64,000 nt of DNA from JAISGQ01 sp964500965 (GCA_964500965.1 CAZCQZ010000004.1:46601-110600), one strand, 5' to 3'; shown: positions 34,494 to 44,560, numbered from the stretch's first letter. Notes: generated from the sequence alone by a model not told the origin. Numbers and translations are program-made.

Positions 34494-34527
34494 AAATCCC
34501 CCCTGTCGTTTAGACAGGGGGGATTTT
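34494..34527 (+). terminator. Terminator of the glucan-use locus
   Basis: AAATCCCCCCTGTC pairs with GACAGGGGGGATTT, followed by TA-rich sequence, 15 bases after the GH5 stop. Confidence 0.88.
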
Positions 34528-34568
34528 ATACTAACAATATGAAAGCAGTGCACCTGAGATTGTCAAAA

Positions 34569-34602
34569 AATCCGTCCTGTGGTTACAGCCACAGGACGGA
34601 TT
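34569..34602 (-). terminator. Terminator of the CotH gene
   Basis: AATCCGTCCTGTGG pairs with CCACAGGACGGATT around six bases. Read on the minus strand it is followed by TTTTTTGAC and lies 41 bases past the CotH stop. The two opposed terminators separate convergent genes. Confidence 0.85.
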
Positions 34603-34643
34603 AAATACACCGCTAAAGCAACGGACTTTGTGCTGAACAAAAA

Positions 34644-37589
34644 TCAAACGGAATCCCAAATTCTCTGATATTCTGCTTCGGACAGCTTAAAATGACTTTT
34701 AAGTTGTTTTTTTATATACGCACAGCGTTTCTGCAAAAATCTGTCGATGTTATCGACCTGACGTTGCTGAGCCGATGCAGAGGGCTGTCCCCAACGTTTT
34801 GCCTGTCGCGGAATTTCGGATTTGATTGTACCCTGAAGATTTGCCAGTACTTCACTTGAACGCTCGTAATTAAACACGTATTTCAAAGCCTTTATGTATT
34901 CGGTGACAAACCTGTTGCGGAAATCCTCGTTTTTCAAAAGCCTGCGAGACCACAGGTTGCTCATATTGTTGCCCGAACCGTGACCCTTTTCGTCAAACAT
35001 ATGAGCCTGAATCATATCCTTTTCCGAATATTGCAGCATGAAAGCCCAGTCAAAATCGTAGAGCATCCAACGCCACTTGCCGTCCTCGCTCTTGTAGCAG
35101 CGGATATTGCCGGTGTCGTGATTTGCGACAAAGGTTTGAACAATCCAGAATTGAATAAAGGAATCAATATCAACCTGTGAGCAGAAATATTCGTAGTTGG
35201 CATCGCTTGTAAGGGAATGCTTGCCGAGCCACTTGTTAAGGGCGTTGTAATCGGCTTTTGAGCCTGCACGCACCATAGATTGACCCTTGATAAGGTCTAC
35301 TGTGCCTTTTTCATAGCCGTACTTATGTACAACATAATTTTCGTTCAGCTTTTCCCTCAGGTAATACAGTCCCCAGTATTCGCCGTTTATGTACAGGGCA
35401 ACGGGAGTATAATCCATGTAATCAACGGCGGTCATGTGAGTGCCTTTCAGCAGAGCCGGAACGAGAACGTCGCGAAGCTTTGCGCGATTCCAGTCCTGCC
35501 CCTCCGGACGAAGCAGGAGAGATTTATACGAAGAAACATCGTTGTCATCAAAGAAAGGATAGCTGACCTCATTTGCACCGTATTTTTCGCGCAGAATGAG
35601 AGCCAGACCCTTTTGCGGCAAGCCGCGTGCGTACTGCCCGAAAGTGTGAATGCCGCAGTCGAAATCGACCGCAAGCTCACCGTCAACGTTGATGTATTCG
35701 ATGTGAGCCGAACGCTCCCAGTCTTTCCAGTAGTTTGCGCCGTAATGGGGCGAAGATTCAGTATAGCCCGGACCGTCAACCATTATACCCGATTTATAGC
35801 TGAACAGTCCGTTAGGAGAAGAAGAAAGGCTGACAACCGCAATATCGTGATTCTTTTCCACCAGATAAGTGGCGGTTAACGTGTCGCTTGCAAGACAGCC
35901 GTCGGCAAAAGCACGTACCTTCAGTACCACCGATTTTTTGATTGTAACGGTAAAATCCTCATAGTGAGCTTTGCCGCTCTTTGACGGTACAGAGCCGTCT
36001 GTAGTTACCACAACATAAGTGCCATCGGGGACTGAAACCGTGACAACCGTTCCGGAATCAACATAACCGGCAGGAGTGTCGATGGCAGGAACAGCGGCAT
36101 AGGCGGTATATGACGAGGCAATGTCATTTGCTTTGCCGGGGGTTGGATTTGTAAAGAAAATGCGCTGTGACGGGTTGCTTTCGTTTCTTCCGCTGCTTAT
36201 GTTATCACGCTGCTTGCCGGTGGAAAATATATCCACTATTTTACCCAGAGAGTTTGTAAGGTAAATGGTTTCGCCGGAGCTGCTGAGCTTAAAGGAGGTT
36301 TTAAGAGCTTTGCCCGAAACAGCCTGTTCACTTCCGGTGCAGTAAACGAGCAGGTATCCGCCGGGGACAAGCTTGGTTTCCGGAAAAGTAAATTCAACGT
36401 TTTTGATATTGGTGGAAAGTCCGTACCCTGTCAGGTCAACAGTGACATCCGTTGAGTTGTAAAGCTCAATCCAGTCATTTGAATAGCTTGCACGTGTACC
36501 CGAAACGCTCATGGCTTCGGAGATGTAAACGCCGTCGTTTATGTTGGCGGAAAGCACGGCGGTCACAGGATATGACGGCGTGGCGTTATCCGCGCCGGGA
36601 GTGGATTTTGCGAAAATTTGCTCCGTTCCGTCCTCCGCAATGCCTACCGAGATATTTTCGGCAACGGAGTAAATATTAAGTCCGGAGCACAGAAGCCCCT
36701 CCGGAGTGTAAAGGCAAACCATGTCATCGTCGGAGCTGAGTGAAAAAGAGGAATGAAGCTCGCCGCTTTCGCTTACTGTGTCAAGCCCCGAACAGAATAC
36801 AATCAGATAATCGCTTGCGGAGATAACCGTATCTGTCGGAAACGCCCATTTTTTACTGTCGTATCTGTCATCGGTGAGGTAAAAGCCGGTCAGGTTAATA
36901 TCGTTAAGAGAGCAATTGTAAAGCTCCACCCAGTCATAATAATTCCCCTCACTGTCGGCAAAAGAGTAGGAATTTGAGGTCATGTATTCATTGACGATAA
37001 CGTCGTAGGTTGGGAACACAAGGTCTTTAACATCGGAAACGCCGCCCACGTTTTCACTGCCGGGAGTTGCGGCGGAAAACCACATAAATTCCCCGGTTTC
37101 GCTGTCACGACCGTAGGAGACGTTTGTGGGAATAGAGGGAACGTCAATCTGCTGGAGCACCTTTCCGGACGGAGTGGATAGCAGAAGCGTTTCACCGGAT
37201 GAGGTGAGACGAAAATTGGTATGAACCTCCGAAATGCCGTCCCAAACGTCAAGCCCCGAAAGGTAAACGGTGAGATATGAATGAGCGTTTACGGTCACTG
37301 CCGGGAAGCTCCACTTTAAAGGCTCGGAGGCGGAATCGGAGAAATAGTAGCCTTCAAGACAAATATCGTTATCGGTATTGTTGTAAAGCTCCACCCAGTC
37401 GTAAAATTCGCCGTTATAGGCACGGGCATAGTTGCTGTTCGAGGACATGATTTCATTGATGAGCACGGAGCTGTCTTTGTAATATGTATTCACAGGCTCG
37501 GAGATTTCGCCGCTGCACCCGAAAAGCAATGAAGAAAGAAGTAAAAAACACAGTGTATATGCGATTATGTATCGAACGTTTCTGCCCAA
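34644..37589 (-). CDS. CotH-kinase lipoprotein with three lamin-tail domains
   Basis: A 981-residue lipoprotein (lipobox LFGC, Cys25). Three lamin-tail-like beta domains, each opening (I/V)NE-x-M-x-SN or ISEAM and holding DW(V/I)ELYN, occupy about 40-180, 190-330 and 345-490. A chitobiase C-terminal-like strand region (VVVTTDGSVPSKSGKAH) follows, then the CotH kinase domain from about 590, with QKGLAL, LLLRPEGQDWNRAKLRD, YYLREKLNENYV and the late metal-binding DFDW. CotH proteins are secreted protein kinases of the Fam20C-like group; Bacillus CotH phosphorylates spore-coat proteins, and clostridial relatives occur with scaffold domains. Start: TTG 37589 behind AGGAGGG. Substrate unknown. Confidence 0.88.
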   Translation of the reverse strand: MGRNVRYIIAYTLCFLLLSSLLFGCSGEISEPVNTYYKDSSVLINEIMSSNSNYARAYNGEFYDWVELYNNTDNDICLEGYYFSDSASEPLKWSFPAVTVNAHSYLTVYLSGLDVWDGISEVHTNFRLTSSGETLLLSTPSGKVLQQIDVPSIPTNVSYGRDSETGEFMWFSAATPGSENVGGVSDVKDLVFPTYDVIVNEYMTSNSYSFADSEGNYYDWVELYNCSLNDINLTGFYLTDDRYDSKKWAFPTDTVISASDYLIVFCSGLDTVSESGELHSSFSLSSDDDMVCLYTPEGLLCSGLNIYSVAENISVGIAEDGTEQIFAKSTPGADNATPSYPVTAVLSANINDGVYISEAMSVSGTRASYSNDWIELYNSTDVTVDLTGYGLSTNIKNVEFTFPETKLVPGGYLLVYCTGSEQAVSGKALKTSFKLSSSGETIYLTNSLGKIVDIFSTGKQRDNISSGRNESNPSQRIFFTNPTPGKANDIASSYTAYAAVPAIDTPAGYVDSGTVVTVSVPDGTYVVVTTDGSVPSKSGKAHYEDFTVTIKKSVVLKVRAFADGCLASDTLTATYLVEKNHDIAVVSLSSSPNGLFSYKSGIMVDGPGYTESSPHYGANYWKDWERSAHIEYINVDGELAVDFDCGIHTFGQYARGLPQKGLALILREKYGANEVSYPFFDDNDVSSYKSLLLRPEGQDWNRAKLRDVLVPALLKGTHMTAVDYMDYTPVALYINGEYWGLYYLREKLNENYVVHKYGYEKGTVDLIKGQSMVRAGSKADYNALNKWLGKHSLTSDANYEYFCSQVDIDSFIQFWIVQTFVANHDTGNIRCYKSEDGKWRWMLYDFDWAFMLQYSEKDMIQAHMFDEKGHGSGNNMSNLWSRRLLKNEDFRNRFVTEYIKALKYVFNYERSSEVLANLQGTIKSEIPRQAKRWGQPSASAQQRQVDNIDRFLQKRCAYIKKQLKSHFKLSEAEYQRIWDSV

Positions 37590-37681
37590 AGTAATCCCTC
37601 CTGATAGGATTGCCGAAAAGCACGGCTCGGAACGGTATATCCGTTAAAAGCAATTTAAGAATATTTTATCACTAATATAAA

Positions 37682-37720
37682 GATTTTCCAACTGTTTTTG
37701 ATAAAAACAGTCGGAAAATC
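37682..37720 (-). terminator. Hairpin between the kinase and CotH genes
   Basis: GATTTTCC and ACTGTTTTT pair with AAAAACAGT and GGAAAATC with a single mismatch (37682-37720). It ends the two-component operon before the CotH gene. Confidence 0.75.
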
Positions 37721-37730
37721 GGTAAATATA

Positions 37731-39206
37731 TTATTCCGTATTGCCCGGAAGTTCAAACCAGAATACGCTTCCCATGCCCGGCTCGGAGTTTACGCCGAAG
37801 CTTGCGTTATGCTGTTCGAGAACGCTTTTGACTATGGAAAGTCCGAGACCGGTGCCAATCTGATTGCGGCGGTGTTCCTTATCGACCTTGTAATACCTGT
37901 CCCAAATCAGCTCAATGTCTTCGGGAGAAATACCCTCACCGCTGTCGCAGACTTCGATACGAACGCTGCGTCCGTCAAAAAGCTGGCGAATCACTACGGT
38001 TTTGTCCTCACCGGTGTAATGCACCGCATTGGTTATAAGATTGTATATAACCTGAGAAATGCGAATTTCATCGGCATAAACAAGGACATTGCATTCCGGC
38101 TCGAAAATTATGCGATAACCGCTGCGCCGAACAAGCTCGGAATACCTGTCGATAATACCGCGTACCGCTTCGGTCAGGGAAAAGCGCGTGGGTGAAAGAA
38201 TCTGAGTGCCGGAGCGAAGCTTTGAAATGTCCAGAACATCGGAAACGAGAGAGCTTAAACGGTGAGTTTCGTCAATGATAATTTGCAGATTTTCCTCACT
38301 CATTTCACCGGGAATATCGCGCATCATTTCCGCATACCCGGAAATCAGGGTAAGGGGCGTTCGCAAATCGTGAGAAATATTGGCGATAAGCTCGCTTTTC
38401 AGACGGTCAACCTTGCCAAGCTCAAAGGCGGCACTGTTCAGAGTGTCGGAAAGCTCGGAAAGTTCACGGAATCCGCCTGCGGAAAAGGTCGTTGAATAAT
38501 CGGCGGTGGCAAGCACCTTTGCACTTCTGTTAAGTCTGATTATGGGCTTTGAAATAACGCCGGACAGCAAAAGGGCGATTATCAAAGAAAGAAGCACCAT
38601 GATTACGGTAACGCATAAAAGCTGTACTTTCAGAGTGTCAACGGTGCTGTCAACGGGATAGAGAGATGCGGCGGCATAAATAACCGCGCCTGATTGCTGA
38701 GTTTGTACGGCGCGGACATACACAAGGGTTTTGGAAATCCTGCCGTTATTTTTCGGAACAGAACCGAGAAAATCGTGAAAATTATACGCCGACTGGCTGA
38801 AGGAGCTTCGGTCATAGGTGACGGTACAGCTTCCACCCTGTTCTTCCGCCATGTTATACAGCTTGTAAAGCTCCGAGCTTGAAAGAGACATAAGCAGTCT
38901 GGAATCGCCGGAGGTTGATGCGTCAAAGGAAGTGCCGCCTGAAAAATAGATAACCTTCAGAGATATGTCTCCGTCCTGAACTATTCGCGAGGCAAGCTCG
39001 TAAATATTGTCGTTGTCAATATTTGTGGCAATGGAATTTGCGTGCTTTTCAATTCTGCTTTCCGTAATATTCTTGTAAAAGGTATCAAGCAGAGCAATCT
39101 GAAATACCCACAGAAGCAGCAGCGTAAGACCCGTAAAGCTGAGAAAGCAGATAAGCAGTTTTGCGGTTATGCCGAGCCTGGGCTTCTTTGTTTTATCCGA
39201 CATCAA
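37731..39206 (-). CDS. Sensor histidine kinase
   Basis: A 491-residue membrane kinase: first helix about 13-35, an extracellular sensor region to about 195, second helix about 200-222, HAMP, then HisKA with SHDLRTPLTLISGYAEMM (phosphorylated His) and an HATPase domain with an N-box near NLITNAVHY, DSGEGI and GTGLGLSIVK. It would phosphorylate the regulator encoded just upstream. Its start overlaps the regulator gene end by 14 bases, so the pair is co-translated. The signal is not known; the neighbouring CotH gene on the same strand is separated by a hairpin. Confidence 0.93.
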   Translation of the reverse strand: MMSDKTKKPRLGITAKLLICFLSFTGLTLLLLWVFQIALLDTFYKNITESRIEKHANSIATNIDNDNIYELASRIVQDGDISLKVIYFSGGTSFDASTSGDSRLLMSLSSSELYKLYNMAEEQGGSCTVTYDRSSFSQSAYNFHDFLGSVPKNNGRISKTLVYVRAVQTQQSGAVIYAAASLYPVDSTVDTLKVQLLCVTVIMVLLSLIIALLLSGVISKPIIRLNRSAKVLATADYSTTFSAGGFRELSELSDTLNSAAFELGKVDRLKSELIANISHDLRTPLTLISGYAEMMRDIPGEMSEENLQIIIDETHRLSSLVSDVLDISKLRSGTQILSPTRFSLTEAVRGIIDRYSELVRRSGYRIIFEPECNVLVYADEIRISQVIYNLITNAVHYTGEDKTVVIRQLFDGRSVRIEVCDSGEGISPEDIELIWDRYYKVDKEHRRNQIGTGLGLSIVKSVLEQHNASFGVNSEPGMGSVFWFELPGNTE

Positions 39207-39864
39207 AGCGGTAGCCCACCCCTCTGAGAGTAACTATAAACCTGCTGTATTCACCGAGACTTTTTCTCAAAAGCTTTATGTGAGTATCAAGGGTGCGGTC
39301 ATCACCGTAGAAATCATAGCCCCAGACATCGGTTATCAGCTTTTCTCTGGAAAGAGCAAGTCCGCGGTTGCGTACCATGTAGAAAAGCAGCTCGTATTCT
39401 TTCGGACTCATATCAATGCGGTTGCCGTCAATGTAAACAAGTCTGCCGGCAAAATCGACGGTAAGCCCCTCAAAGGTAACGGTATCGGAAGCGGCGACGC
39501 CGGGATTGACGCGCTTTAAAATTGCGGAAATGCGCATCATCAGCTCTTTCGGAGAAAAAGGCTTAACAACATAGTCGTCCGCACCGACTTCAAAACCGTG
39601 TATCCGGTCGTATTCTTCCCCTCTTGCGGACAGCATAAGTGCCGGGGTAGAGGAGAATTTGCGAATTTCGCGCAGTGCGGAAAAACCGTCAAGGTCGGGC
39701 ATCATAACGTCCATAATTATAACATCGAAAGTCTCCGCACGGCACATGGAAACGGCAGTCATGCCGTCGCCTGCCTCCGAAACCTCAAACCCCTCAAATT
39801 CGGCATATTTCCTGATAAGGTCACGTATCATTTTTTCGTCATCGACAACAAGTATTTTACTCAA
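39193..39864 (-). CDS. OmpR-family response regulator
   Basis: A 223-residue regulator. Receiver domain with acidic pair Asp8/Asp9, phospho-Asp52 in IIMDVMMPDLDG, and Lys in VVKPFSP; then a winged-helix DNA-binding domain (LSREKLITDVWGYDFYGDDR, TLRGVGYRF). It works with the kinase encoded next to it. ATG 39864 has GGGGGGCTAACC-type sequence upstream as ribosome site. The 39865-40204 stretch upstream is a divergent regulatory region shared with glgB. Confidence 0.93.
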   Translation of the reverse strand: MSKILVVDDEKMIRDLIRKYAEFEGFEVSEAGDGMTAVSMCRAETFDVIIMDVMMPDLDGFSALREIRKFSSTPALMLSARGEEYDRIHGFEVGADDYVVKPFSPKELMMRISAILKRVNPGVAASDTVTFEGLTVDFAGRLVYIDGNRIDMSPKEYELLFYMVRNRGLALSREKLITDVWGYDFYGDDRTLDTHIKLLRKSLGEYSRFIVTLRGVGYRFDVG

Positions 39865-40103
39865 GGTTAGCCCCCCTTAAATAACTTTACTCTTATATTG
39901 TAAACTAATATTGTGAAGAAATCATGACGATGTACAAAATTGATAAGTATATGCGGTACATATTTCGCAAAAATATCCTGCCGAGCAGTAGTATAATATT
40001 CACAAAATATTGTCCCGCTCTTGATAAATAATGTCACTTGTAAGAATACAACAAAATATTTGCAAATTTCCTGATTATCTTGTAAGAAAATTAACAAAAG
40101 GGC

Positions 40104-40132
40104 TTGATTTAGCGGTAACTATTTGCTATTAT
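40104..40132 (+). promoter_or_regulatory. Promoter of the glycogen operon
   Basis: TTGATT (40104-40109), 17 bases, then TATTAT (40127-40132), about 73 bases before the glgB start. The 340-base divergent gap 39865-40204 otherwise shows only AT-rich sequence. Confidence 0.55.
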
Positions 40133-40204
40133 AATATTCGGGTAAACAGGTGAATGAATTTTGCCTGTACATCACATGGAGAAGACTGTATACGGAGGTC
40201 ATAT

Positions 40205-42175
40205 ATGAAAAAGGAAAACGTCGGAAATATACCGCTGTATTTGTTCCATCAGGGGACAAATGCAAAGGCATATCAGTATCTCGGCTCGCATAAAGAAAAA
40301 GACGGAAGCGTTGTTTTCAGAACATGGGCACCCCACGCTCTTTCCGTTTCGGTTATAGGCGATTTCAATAACTGGGACAGAGAAGCGTCACCCATGAAAA
40401 AAATAAGTGACGGCGGCGTATGGGAGTGTACCGTAAGCAAGGTTTCCCAGTTCGATATATACAAATACAGTATTGAAACGAGTGACCACACATTTATTCA
40501 GAAAATCGACCCATATGCATATCATTATGAAACACGTCCTAAAATGGCTTCCCGGTATTATGATATTGACGGCTACAAATGGTCTGACGGTGACTGGATG
40601 AACAGCCCGGAACGGGCAAATCATTACAGTATGCCCATGAATATATATGAAATACATGCCGCTTCGTGGAAAACCTATCCGGACGGTAATCCGTTCAGCT
40701 ATACGAAGCTCGCCGAGGAGCTTATCCCCTACATAAAGGAAATGGGCTATACCCATGTTGAGCTTATGCCCATAACCGAATACCCCTTTGACGGCTCATG
40801 GGGCTATCAGGTAACAGGTTATTTCGCACCTACCTCACGTTACGGTGAGCCTTGTGATTTCATGGCGTTTGTTGACCTTATGCACCAAAACGGCATAGGT
40901 GTTATTATGGACTGGGTACCTGCTCACTTTCCCAAAGACGGTCACGGACTGGTGGATTTTGACGGAGAAGCCTGCTATGAATATAAAGACCCACGCAAGG
41001 GTGAGCATAAGGACTGGGGCACAAAGGTCTTTGACTACGGCAGGAATGAGGTGCGCTCATTCCTTATGTCAAGCGCAATGTTCTGGGTGGAGATGTATCA
41101 CATTGACGGACTGCGTGTTGATGCGGTTGCTTCAATGCTTTACCTTGATTACAGCCGTAAGGACGGAGAATGGATACCCAACGTAAACGGCGGCAATGAA
41201 AACCTCGAAGCTATCGAATTTCTGCGACAGCTTAATACGCAGATATTCAAGGAGCATCCCAACACCCTCATGATAGCGGAGGAATCCACCGCATGGCCTA
41301 TGGTTACAAAGCCTGTTTCCGACGGCGGACTGGGCTTTAATTACAAGTGGAATATGGGCTGGATGAACGATATGCTCAGGTATATGTCAATGGACCCGTT
41401 GTTCCGTTCCGGCAATCATGACAGCCTTACATTCTCGTTTTTCTACGCCTTTTCCGAAAACTTTATTTTACCCCTTTCTCATGACGAGGTTGTTCACGGC
41501 AAATGCTCACTTTTCGGAAAAATGCCCGGTACATACGAGGAGAAATTCGCTTCCCTGCGCGCGTTCCTTGCCTACACCATAGCCCACCCCGGCAAAAAAC
41601 TGCTGTTTATGGGTCAGGAGTTTGCTCAGGTCAAGGAATGGGATTTCCAGCAGCAGCTTGACTGGGTGCTTGACGGCTTTGAAACTCACAGAAACACCCG
41701 TGAGTTTGTGAAAACTCTGAATAAATTCTACCTTGCAAACAGTCCCCTGTGGGAAATCGACTATTCCTGGGAGGGCTTTGACTGGATAGCCAATGACGAC
41801 TATCAGCAGAGCGTTATCGCTTTCACAAGGAAGGATAAGTCGGGCAAGGAGCTTATTGCGGTCTGCAATTTCTGCCCGGTACAGAGGGAAAATTACCGCA
41901 TAGGCGTTCCGGAAAGCGGTTCTTATAAAGAGGTTTTCACAACGGACGCAAAGGCGTTCGGAGGCAGCGGAATTACCAACGGCACGGTTAAGGCAGATGC
42001 GAAGATGCCTATGCACGGCAAGGAACAGTCGATTTCGCTGACATTGCCGGCGCTGTCGGTTATATTCCTTGAAAAATCAAAAGCCGCACCGCGCAAGCCG
42101 GCGGCAAAGGCAACAGCCGCAAAAGCTCCGGCAGAGGATAAAAAAACAAAAACAACGCGAAAAAAAAGTAAATAA
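40205..42175 (+). CDS. glgB: 1,4-alpha-glucan branching enzyme
   Basis: A 656-residue GH13 branching enzyme that makes the alpha-1,6 branches of glycogen. N-terminal CBM48 (FRTWAPHALSVSVIGDFNNW), then the barrel with nucleophile Asp306 in DGLRVDAV, acid Glu359 in AEEST, and LSHDEVVHGK. The last 32 residues after the beta domain are almost only Ala, Lys, Pro and Thr, a basic tail not usual in GlgB. GGAGG lies 6 bases before ATG 40205; the open frame starts earlier (40154) but without a ribosome site. It is the first gene of glgB-C-D-A. Confidence 0.95.
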   Translation: MKKENVGNIPLYLFHQGTNAKAYQYLGSHKEKDGSVVFRTWAPHALSVSVIGDFNNWDREASPMKKISDGGVWECTVSKVSQFDIYKYSIETSDHTFIQKIDPYAYHYETRPKMASRYYDIDGYKWSDGDWMNSPERANHYSMPMNIYEIHAASWKTYPDGNPFSYTKLAEELIPYIKEMGYTHVELMPITEYPFDGSWGYQVTGYFAPTSRYGEPCDFMAFVDLMHQNGIGVIMDWVPAHFPKDGHGLVDFDGEACYEYKDPRKGEHKDWGTKVFDYGRNEVRSFLMSSAMFWVEMYHIDGLRVDAVASMLYLDYSRKDGEWIPNVNGGNENLEAIEFLRQLNTQIFKEHPNTLMIAEESTAWPMVTKPVSDGGLGFNYKWNMGWMNDMLRYMSMDPLFRSGNHDSLTFSFFYAFSENFILPLSHDEVVHGKCSLFGKMPGTYEEKFASLRAFLAYTIAHPGKKLLFMGQEFAQVKEWDFQQQLDWVLDGFETHRNTREFVKTLNKFYLANSPLWEIDYSWEGFDWIANDDYQQSVIAFTRKDKSGKELIAVCNFCPVQRENYRIGVPESGSYKEVFTTDAKAFGGSGITNGTVKADAKMPMHGKEQSISLTLPALSVIFLEKSKAAPRKPAAKATAAKAPAEDKKTKTTRKKSK

Positions 42176-42212
42176 CAGGATAATCTTGAATTACAGAAAG
42201 GATGACAGGCAA

Positions 42213-43430
42213 ATGTTACCAAAGCAGGAATGTATAGCAATGCTGCTGGCAGGCGGTCAGGGCAGCAGGCTGTACACACTAACCCGAAATCTGGCGAAGC
42301 CGGCAGTACCCTTCGGAGGAAAATACAGAATAATCGACTTTCCTCTGTCCAACTGCGTTAATTCCGGTATTGATACCGTAGGTGTTCTCACCCAGTATCA
42401 GCCTCTTGTGCTTAACGATTATATCGGCAACGGTCAGCCCTGGGATTTGGATACCATGTACGGCGGCGTTCACGTGCTTCCTCCTTATCAGCAGAGCAAG
42501 GGCGGCGACTGGTACAAGGGAACGGCAAACGCTATTTATCAGAACATAAACTTTATCGAACGCTATAACCCCGAATATGTTGTAATACTTTCCGGCGACC
42601 ATATTTACAAAATGGATTATTCGGCAATGCTGGCGTACCACAAGGAAAAGAACGCGGCTTGCACTATAGCGGTTTACAGAGTGCCTATGGAGGACGCTCC
42701 AAGATACGGAATCCTCAACTGTAACGAGGACGGTTCAATATATGAATTTGATGAAAAGCCCGCAGTGCCGAAAAGCAATCTCGCTTCAATGGGTATTTAT
42801 ATGTTCAATTGGAGCAAGCTGCGCGAATATCTCATAGCCGATGAAGCTAACGAGAACAGCCAGAACGACTTCGGCAAAAACGTTCTCCCTGCCATGCTCA
42901 ACGCCGGTGAAACCATGATGGCATGGGAGTTTGACGGATATTGGAAAGACGTCGGAACTATTGATTCTCTTTGGGAAGCAAATATGGATTTGCTTGACCC
43001 CAACGTTCCCATTGACCTTTCCGACCCTGCATGGAGCATTTATACAAGAAGCGCGGTAATGCCGCCTCATTACATCGGAAAGAACGCGGTTTGCCAAAAC
43101 TCCCTTGTTGCCGAGGGTTGTGAGGTAGAGGGCAATCTGGAGTTTGCAATACTGTTTGCAGGTGTAACCGTTGAAAAGGGCGCAAGGGTAACGGATTCAA
43201 TTATAATGCCCGGCGCGGTTATCAAAGAAAATGCCGTGGTGCAGTATGCGATACTTGATGAAAACGCAGTTGTCGAAGCCGGCGCGGTAGTCGGTGAAAG
43301 ACCCGAAAACGTAGCCGATAAGGATAAATGGGGCATAGCTGTTGTAGGCAGCGGCGTGACCGTCGGCAAAAATGCGGTAGTTCCGGCAAAGGCAATGGTT
43401 GAAAAGGACGTTCCGGAGGTGAAGAAATAA
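42213..43430 (+). CDS. glgC: Glucose-1-phosphate adenylyltransferase, catalytic subunit
   Basis: A 405-residue GlgC. It makes ADP-glucose from ATP and glucose-1-phosphate, the committed step of glycogen synthesis. Motifs: LLAGGQGSRL (nucleotide loop), KPAVPFGGKYRIIDFPLSN, the catalytic Asp in LSGDHIYKMDY, and a C-terminal left-handed beta helix of hexapeptide repeats. ATG 42213 follows AGAAAGGATGA; the open frame from 42069 overlaps glgB and is not used. Its stop overlaps the glgD start (TAATG). Confidence 0.95.
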   Translation: MLPKQECIAMLLAGGQGSRLYTLTRNLAKPAVPFGGKYRIIDFPLSNCVNSGIDTVGVLTQYQPLVLNDYIGNGQPWDLDTMYGGVHVLPPYQQSKGGDWYKGTANAIYQNINFIERYNPEYVVILSGDHIYKMDYSAMLAYHKEKNAACTIAVYRVPMEDAPRYGILNCNEDGSIYEFDEKPAVPKSNLASMGIYMFNWSKLREYLIADEANENSQNDFGKNVLPAMLNAGETMMAWEFDGYWKDVGTIDSLWEANMDLLDPNVPIDLSDPAWSIYTRSAVMPPHYIGKNAVCQNSLVAEGCEVEGNLEFAILFAGVTVEKGARVTDSIIMPGAVIKENAVVQYAILDENAVVEAGAVVGERPENVADKDKWGIAVVGSGVTVGKNAVVPAKAMVEKDVPEVKK

Positions 43431-44545
43431 TGAGAGGTACAAACGTAGTAGGAATTATTTTTTCAAATATGCACGATGACTGTATTCCCCAGCTCACAAC
43501 CGCAAGGACAATGGGCTCTGTGCCTTTCGGCGGCAGATACAGGACGATTGACTTTCCCCTGTCGAATATGGTAAACAGCAATATCAGTAAGGTGGGAATA
43601 GTCACAAAGAGCAACTATCAGTCACTTATGGACCATTTAGGCTCAGGCAAGGCATGGGACCTTTCGAGAAAGAGAGAGGGACTTTATATTCTGCCTCCTT
43701 TCGGCAGAGGAAACGGTCTTTATAACGACAGAATTGATGCTCTTGCAGGTATCAGAAATTTCCTTGCCCATTGCAGCGAGGAATATGTTGTAATGAGCGA
43801 TTGCTATATTGTTTATAATATTGACTTTGCAGATGTGCTCAATGCCCACGTTGAAAAGGGCGCAGATATAACGGTTATTTACAAAAACGGTATCATTCCC
43901 GAAGCACTGCCTAATAAAGTTACCTTTGAGCTTAATCGTTCAAAGAAGATAACGAGCGTTCTCAACGGCATTGCGCCGGAGGGAAAATGCAACTGGAGCA
44001 TGGGAATTTACGTAATGAAGCGCGAGTTTCTTATGAGAGAGGTCGATGAAGCGGTTGCAAGAAACAAAAACAGCTTTATCAGAGACGTTCTTCAGAACGG
44101 CGTAAGCAAGTATAAGGTCTGCGGCTATAAGCATGAGGGCTATGCAGGGGTGCTTTCCTCCGCACATTCCTATTTCATGGCTAATATGGAGCTTTTAAAG
44201 CCCGATGTCAGACGCGATTTGTTTAACGTCATGCGACCCATTTACACAAAGGTACGCGACGAAATGCCTGCAAGATACGGCTTGACTTCCTCTGTTAAAA
44301 ACTCAATGATTGCCGACGGCTGTATTATTGAGGGCGAGGTTGAAAACTGTGTGCTTTTCCGCGGTGTAAAAATCGGAAAGGGCGCAAAGGTGTCGAACTG
44401 CATAATCATGCAGAATACCGAAGTCGGTGACAATACGGTTATGAACTATGTTATCGCTGATAAGGACGTTATAGTCAAAAACGGCAGGTCGTTTATGGGC
44501 TGTGAAAGCTATCCGGTATATATCGGCAAGGGCAATGTTGTCTGA
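43430..44545 (+). CDS. glgD: Glucose-1-phosphate adenylyltransferase, GlgD subunit
   Basis: A 371-residue GlgD. It keeps the SVPFGGRYRTIDFPLSN fold segment but lacks the LAGGxGxRL nucleotide loop (here FSNMHDDCIPQLTTAR), as GlgD subunits of Firmicutes do. In Bacillus and Clostridium-type organisms GlgD has little activity alone and raises GlgC activity in a heterotetramer. The one-base overlap with glgC supports equal translation. Confidence 0.94.
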   Translation: MRGTNVVGIIFSNMHDDCIPQLTTARTMGSVPFGGRYRTIDFPLSNMVNSNISKVGIVTKSNYQSLMDHLGSGKAWDLSRKREGLYILPPFGRGNGLYNDRIDALAGIRNFLAHCSEEYVVMSDCYIVYNIDFADVLNAHVEKGADITVIYKNGIIPEALPNKVTFELNRSKKITSVLNGIAPEGKCNWSMGIYVMKREFLMREVDEAVARNKNSFIRDVLQNGVSKYKVCGYKHEGYAGVLSSAHSYFMANMELLKPDVRRDLFNVMRPIYTKVRDEMPARYGLTSSVKNSMIADGCIIEGEVENCVLFRGVKIGKGAKVSNCIIMQNTEVGDNTVMNYVIADKDVIVKNGRSFMGCESYPVYIGKGNVV

Positions 44546-44560
44546 TAGGAGGGTAAAGGC

